64,000 nucleotides of DNA from Chinchilla lanigera. Taxonomy: Eukaryota > Chordata > Mammalia > Rodentia > Chinchillidae. The stretch lies in NCBI RefSeq assembly GCF_000276665.1, contig NW_004955433.1:18226348-18290347 (forward strand). Reading direction: 5' to 3'. Under the pieces are notes generated by a model. It did not search any database and had not been told where the DNA came from. It worked only from the letters and a program-made list of their open reading frames with translations. Every line of letters begins with the position of its first letter. The stretch's first letter is position 1. A program made the translations under genes and the position numbers. This document shows, piece after piece, positions 59,355 to 64,000 of this stretch.

Positions 59355-59499
59355 TGACATACTCACAGACAATGGTATTCCAGATTTTATTACTGCCACA
59401 CTTTATATAGAATTTGTTAGTCACTTCTGACATACACACAAAGAATGGTATTCCAGATTTTAATCCTGCCACATTTTAGTATAGCATTTGTTACCTCCT
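59355..59499. repeat. 73-base direct tandem duplication
   Basis: Two consecutive units beginning TGACATAC (59355 and 59428), each with GGTATTCCAGATTTTA and TTTGTTA blocks, with several mismatches. A local duplication, old enough to have diverged. Confidence 0.8.
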
Positions 59500-61109
59500 T
59501 TTATGTATTTAAAACTCATTATTAAAAAGAGCACCATTAGATACAAAATATTAAAGGAAATATAAAAAGGGCATATATTATAATTTTAAAGTGCTGTTTG
59601 AAATAGTAAAATTATGTCCTTGGCTTCTCAAGTTTTTCCATTGCCACAGTCCCTTCACTCATAAAGTGTTCAAAATATATTTACTGGTCTAGTACTTGGA
59701 AGAGATTACAGTTTTACATAATAAATATGACCTTTATGTATGCATTCAGCTGTGAAAACCTGACCAAATAACTGTTATTTTGAACTTAAATTGTCCTGAT
59801 TTAGAAAGTTGAAATAAATACATCAAACATATTTTTGAGGCTAGAATAACTTGAGAGGAAGCAGTATTCTCAGTATTTTAGGCAGTATTCTACAATTTGT
59901 GGACATTTTTAATTTTGAAATCTGATAATTGAGAGTTGAAAGTAAAGCAAGACAATGATTAAGGTACAGAGTTGCAGTAAAAAGAACTGAAGCTTTAACA
60001 TTATACTGAGGAAGCAGTAATTGTTTTCTAAGTAGTATAGGACTTTTGCATTTCTGTTGCCATATGTCAAAAAATAATGATAGAAATACACTAGTGAGTA
60101 GACATAACTAATGTACGGGATTTATTAAAATATACAGTATTTTAATAAAAAGATTACTAGTAATGTGTATGCATCACTCTGTAAGTTAATGAATTAAGAT
60201 CACAATTCCTTTTCTCTAGTAAGTTCAGATGAATGTTTGAATGACAGGAAGTCTAGTTTACTTGTCTTGAGACTTTCCCCAACCCCTCAAAACTCTCTCT
60301 GTTCAAACCTGGAATCCATTTTCTGTAAAAGGCAGGTTATAGAGAAAACTCAACTCTATTCAGTTAATTACTGTCAACTTTGCTTGATATTACACAGGGG
60401 CACGATTGAATGATGGTTTCACACATTCTGATAGATGATGCTTGTCTATTTACTGGCCCAGATCCCTGTGCAGACCATGATGAATTCTCAAGAGAAGGGT
60501 AATCGCATGCCCTCAGCCATAGATTGGGCCAAATGCATTTCAAAGCACATGGCATCCCAAGGTTATAGTTCTTAGTAACATCATTTTTTTTTTTTTTTTT
60601 TATAAATAGCAACTTCGGAAATCCACAGGGTGAAGGTGAAAGAGCTATTGCCTTGTACTGTCCCTAGTTTCTTTCTCATTCCAAGTAATAAAAGAGACTC
60701 CAAAGGACAACTGAAATTACTGTACTCAACCCTCATACTTACTTTGTCTAAAAAACATTTAAAAAATAAAGAATAAAGGAAGTGAACTATTCTGGAGAAG
60801 ATAATGACATAGTCTCCCTAGAGAATATGAATGGGAACATATCATTTTAAACAACCCAAAGAAGTGCATCTTGCTTACTCTTTATTTGGCCAGTACTCTT
60901 TGAAGTGGAAAAGCATTACAACAGTGTCATCATCCAATCAATAACAGTTGTCATATCTCACCTATCAGAAAGAAGTGTAGACAAAAAGGACCCTGTGCTT
61001 CTCATTTACTAAAATTATTGCTGGTCAGTAGTTAGGACTATGTACTTTACAAGTGCATCTATGATTGAACCCAGTTCTATTCAAGTAGTTAGTATATGAT
61101 CAAGATGGA
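59500..61109. other. AT-rich DNA without a recognised feature
   Basis: A T run at about 60584-60601. Nothing else assignable. Confidence 0.4.
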
Positions 61110-61218
61110 GGGGCTGGGGATTTAGCTCAGCAGCAAAAGCGCCTGCCTTGCAAGCGCAAGGTCGTGAGTTCGGTTCCCGGTACCAGAGAAAAACGAAAAA
61201 AAAAAAAAAAAAAAAAAA
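61110..61218 (+). mobile_element. ID SINE, young-looking, intact pol III boxes
   Basis: GGGGCTGGGGATTTAGCTCAG start, A-box-like TAGCTCAGCAG, B-box GTTCGGTTCC, end CCCGGTACCAG, then a tail reaching an uninterrupted run of about 24 A. CpGs in GCGC, TCGTG and TTCGG are kept. Structure is that of a recent retrotransposition-competent-type copy. Whether it is transcribed cannot be told. Confidence 0.95.
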
Positions 61219-61309
61219 GGAAACAAGTGAAGATATAAGTGTCATGGTCTGAAGATCCAGTTATAGCCCATCTTTAGTAAAAAACCAAAACAGTTTTAAG
61301 CTGGGAAAT

Positions 61310-61770
61310 TCCATAATAGAATGTATGCTTCAGAATCCTCATAGCAGCACAACTCATAAGGGATGAATCTTAGAACTGGTCCTTACGTCTATAAGCAGAT
61401 GAATGGGCAAAGAACATGTGCACACTGGAATGGTACTCTTCCATAATGAAGAATAAATTAAGTCATTTGTAGGGAATGACACTTGAGACAATAATGGTAA
61501 GTGACATTGCCAGACACACAGCTTAAATACCATATGGCTTCTTTTATATGAGAAACCCAAAATATAAATACAAATCAAGATAAAAGATAGATTGTACGAA
61601 AAGGAGGTGGATCTTTTACAAAAGGGCGAGGAACAAGAAGTGGATGGGTGTGAGAAGAAAGGAAGGGGATGAAAAATTAGGATGTATTATGGACATGTAC
61701 CAAATCCCCGTGATGGACATATCATTATGTAATGGATTATTAAGCAATAAAAACTGAAATAGAAGAGAGA
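61310..61770 (+). repeat. L1 3' end fragment
   Basis: TCCTCATAGCAGCACAACTC, GGAATGGTACTCTTCCATAA, GACAATAATGGTAAGTGAC and CAGACACACAGCTTAAATA match the L1 ORF2-end and 3' UTR order, degraded. The minus-strand frame at 61354-61578 is its shadow. Confidence 0.7.
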
Positions 61771-62322
61771 TATCTCATTTTTTAATAATAAATAATACCT
61801 GGAAATAATGAACTTTCTATAACTTTTAAGCTTTATAATAAAGATAACTAGATTTCTGATGCCATAAAGTTAATTTTAGAGTTCCTGAAAATGCAAGATG
61901 GAATGTATAATTCCTTATAAATTTGCCATCCGGAATTTGATACTAAAGATAGCATTGATAATATAAAAGAGTTTGGCATTGACAGGGATAGAGAAACAAA
62001 GTCTTCGAATGTAATAGCGCAGGGATCATGCTGAGCTTGTTTCATTATTTCAAATCTGGAAAGAAAAAAAGAAAGAATTCAATAGATGGTTTTGGGAAAC
62101 TGAAGAAGTATTTGAAAGAAGTGTAGATAAATTATCATTTCACACAAAATATATGAGAGTTTCAATATAGATTAAATAAATATTTTTCTAATAAAAATGA
62201 AACCTAACCTAGCTTTAGAATGATGAGTAAATATTTAGGTAATCATTGTACCAAAAAGCAGAAAACAACATCAGACAATAATGGGAAATTTGGCATTTGC
62301 TTTAAACTACAGCTATAAACAG
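61771..62322. other. AT-rich DNA without a recognised feature
   Basis: Nothing assignable. Confidence 0.4.
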
Positions 62323-62385
62323 ATTTTATATATATATATATGATATATATAAACATATATATATACACATATATATGAAATAAAT
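62323..62385. repeat. Imperfect TA-rich tract
   Basis: TATATA blocks with short interruptions. Confidence 0.85.
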
Positions 62386-64000
62386 ATTTCAATCATCACA
62401 CAAAAGAACATCCCAATATCTAATTGGACATAATATAATCCATAATGAATAAATGAAAATAGTTAATTAGCATGTAAAATAAACAAAATTTATCTACTTT
62501 ATACAGATGTATTTGGGGTAGGAATAAAGGTTATCAGATTTCCCTCTAAAAACTTAAATGATGTTTTTGCATCTTGCAAGTACAAATGGTGCAATAATTA
62601 TGTAAAATTTTGGTATGGCACTGTTCTATCAAAAATACTTTGTGTCATTAATAAAATTATGTAGAAATACTCATTAAAGACTATACTAAAGGAAAAACCT
62701 GATGAAATAGTATTCTGCTATTTATAAACAAAGTTGCAGAAAATTTTATACAAATAAAGATAAAGGATAATATTGAAAAGATTTCAGATTTTCTGAATTA
62801 AAAAATAATGTCATTGTTGGCTGAATATATTAACATCAAATTTCTTTACTTTTTCTATCATGAAATTGAAGGTGGATTAGTTATATCCCTAAATCCTAGC
62901 CTGGAAAAAAATCAACTGCACTTAATTTTTCTTGACTTTAACAGATCTGAGTTCTACATTTACATGTATATACTGTGATTATGTCGCTGCTATCATGACA
63001 ATTTTTCTTCTACAGATAATTTTATAAATTTCCAGGAAGATCAATAATGCATTAATAATTTGGTAATTTTTTATTTCTTTTCAATGTAAATTACACTGTT
63101 GCTTACTTTCCAATGAGACTTAACTGGTCTTTGGTTTTTCAAATGGGAAATAAGATAACTCACACAAAGAAACTATTATATACAATCCATATTTTAAGTA
63201 TGTGAGAACTTCAAAATATAATTCAAACATATTTAAGCTAAAATTAAATAAATATGTCAGTATTATTCTCTCTGATGTATCATAAAATCCCTCTTACAAG
63301 AAGCAAATGACATCATTCAAGAAAATTTCAAACATGTGAACTTACAGGTTCATTTTGTTTGAGCTATATTCATGAAAAACAGGAAAATGAAGTCAGTGAA
63401 TCCCTATAGTTGGGTGAGAATCCAGGTCAATGGCTCCTAGTTCAGTGTTGCTTGCTGCACAGTTCTCCAAAGTTTTCAAAATTCTCTACATATTGGCTGA
63501 AGAAATAAGAGAAAATAAACACATGAGAGAAGGTAAACACAGGCTACATGTATCCATTTCATCTTTCCACTAACTCATACCATTGTTTAGAAAAGATTCA
63601 GAGGGAAATTCACAAGATGTTTTTTGGAGCAGGATATACATTTATTAGATTAATTTAGGAACAGTACAGATGATTATATATCCCATATTTTACATTTAGA
63701 ATCTTGTGGTATTACTCCAATACAATAAAATTAACCTTTTATACTTCTATAAATTGGTGTTTTAATTTTTGAGATTTATATTACTACTTTTATTTAAACA
63801 AATTACTAAGCTTTTTATAAATTGAACTTTCTATAGTTTACATATCCAAGTGATGCTTTGTTCCATTATAATCTGTTTTTAATATGGAGGAAAATTTTCA
63901 AAAAAATTCTCACTAGGCATAATAATTATTCCAAGGAGAATATAAAGGTGCTTATTTGTTAAATTATCATCTGATCAACAAATCATATAAATATTATCTC
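62386..64000. other. AT-rich DNA without a recognised feature
   Basis: Nothing assignable to the window end. Confidence 0.4.

Noticed and set aside
1..64000. CRISPR arrays, bacterial operons, ribosomal RNA
   Set aside because: No evenly spaced direct repeats with unique spacers, no Shine-Dalgarno-led dense frames, no rRNA-like sequence; the content is mammalian.

Overview
This window reads as nuclear DNA from a rodent: AT-rich, with no dense gene content. I find no protein-coding gene, spliced gene model, structural RNA gene or CRISPR array that the sequence supports. The open frames present are short, low-complexity or lie inside repeats. The best taxonomic clue is the SINE set. There are about fifteen ID elements (tRNA-Ala-like SINEs with a GGGGCTGGGGATTTAGCTCAG head and a GTACC-like end), monomeric B1-type 7SL-derived SINEs on both strands, and at least one B1 joined to a shortened ID half (a B1-dID-like dimer). 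That mix points to a rodent outside the mouse-rat group. The squirrel-related or beaver/kangaroo-rat side is plausible, but I cannot fix the species.

Layout. 1-6,700: AT-rich DNA with GT and poly-A/T tracts, a MER5-like DNA-transposon remnant, one copy of an LTR-like dispersed repeat (3,277-3,764) and a MaLR-type LTR (4,933-5,300). 6,700-13,600: an ID with a perfect 11-bp target-site duplication (TSD), then a MaLR LTR next to an older MLT1-like LTR and an L1 tail. 13,850-24,700: B1, two same-orientation MaLR LTRs end to end, an old L1 3' part, a small DNA transposon with inverted ends, and another MaLR-type LTR. 24,700-34,000: mostly unassigned AT-rich DNA with ID insertions and MIR/L2 fragments. 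34,000-40,500: a small GC-richer islet, an MLT1-like LTR split by a B1, several IDs with long TSDs, and an inverted L1 tail. 40,500-46,500: possible conserved non-repeat DNA, then a broken class II (betaretrovirus-like) endogenous retrovirus 3' end (pol tail, env transmembrane part, polypurine tract, LTR), and the second, longer copy of the LTR-like repeat. 46,500-52,000: IDs, a solo LTR between two TA tracts, and a four-layer nest of B1-dID, GA-rich microsatellite, MaLR LTR and ID plus B1. 52,000-64,000: a Tigger-like fragment, B1, a non-repeat block with a homeodomain-type TAATTA cluster, microsatellites, MIR fragments, an L1 tail and a young-looking ID with intact RNA polymerase III boxes.

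Nothing forms an operon or pathway. The most useful material is the insertion history and a few non-repeat blocks (34.0, 40.8, 47.7 and 54.4 kb) that could be exons or regulatory elements. I did not find a convincing undescribed system. All repeat-family names come from pattern recognition without an alignment search.
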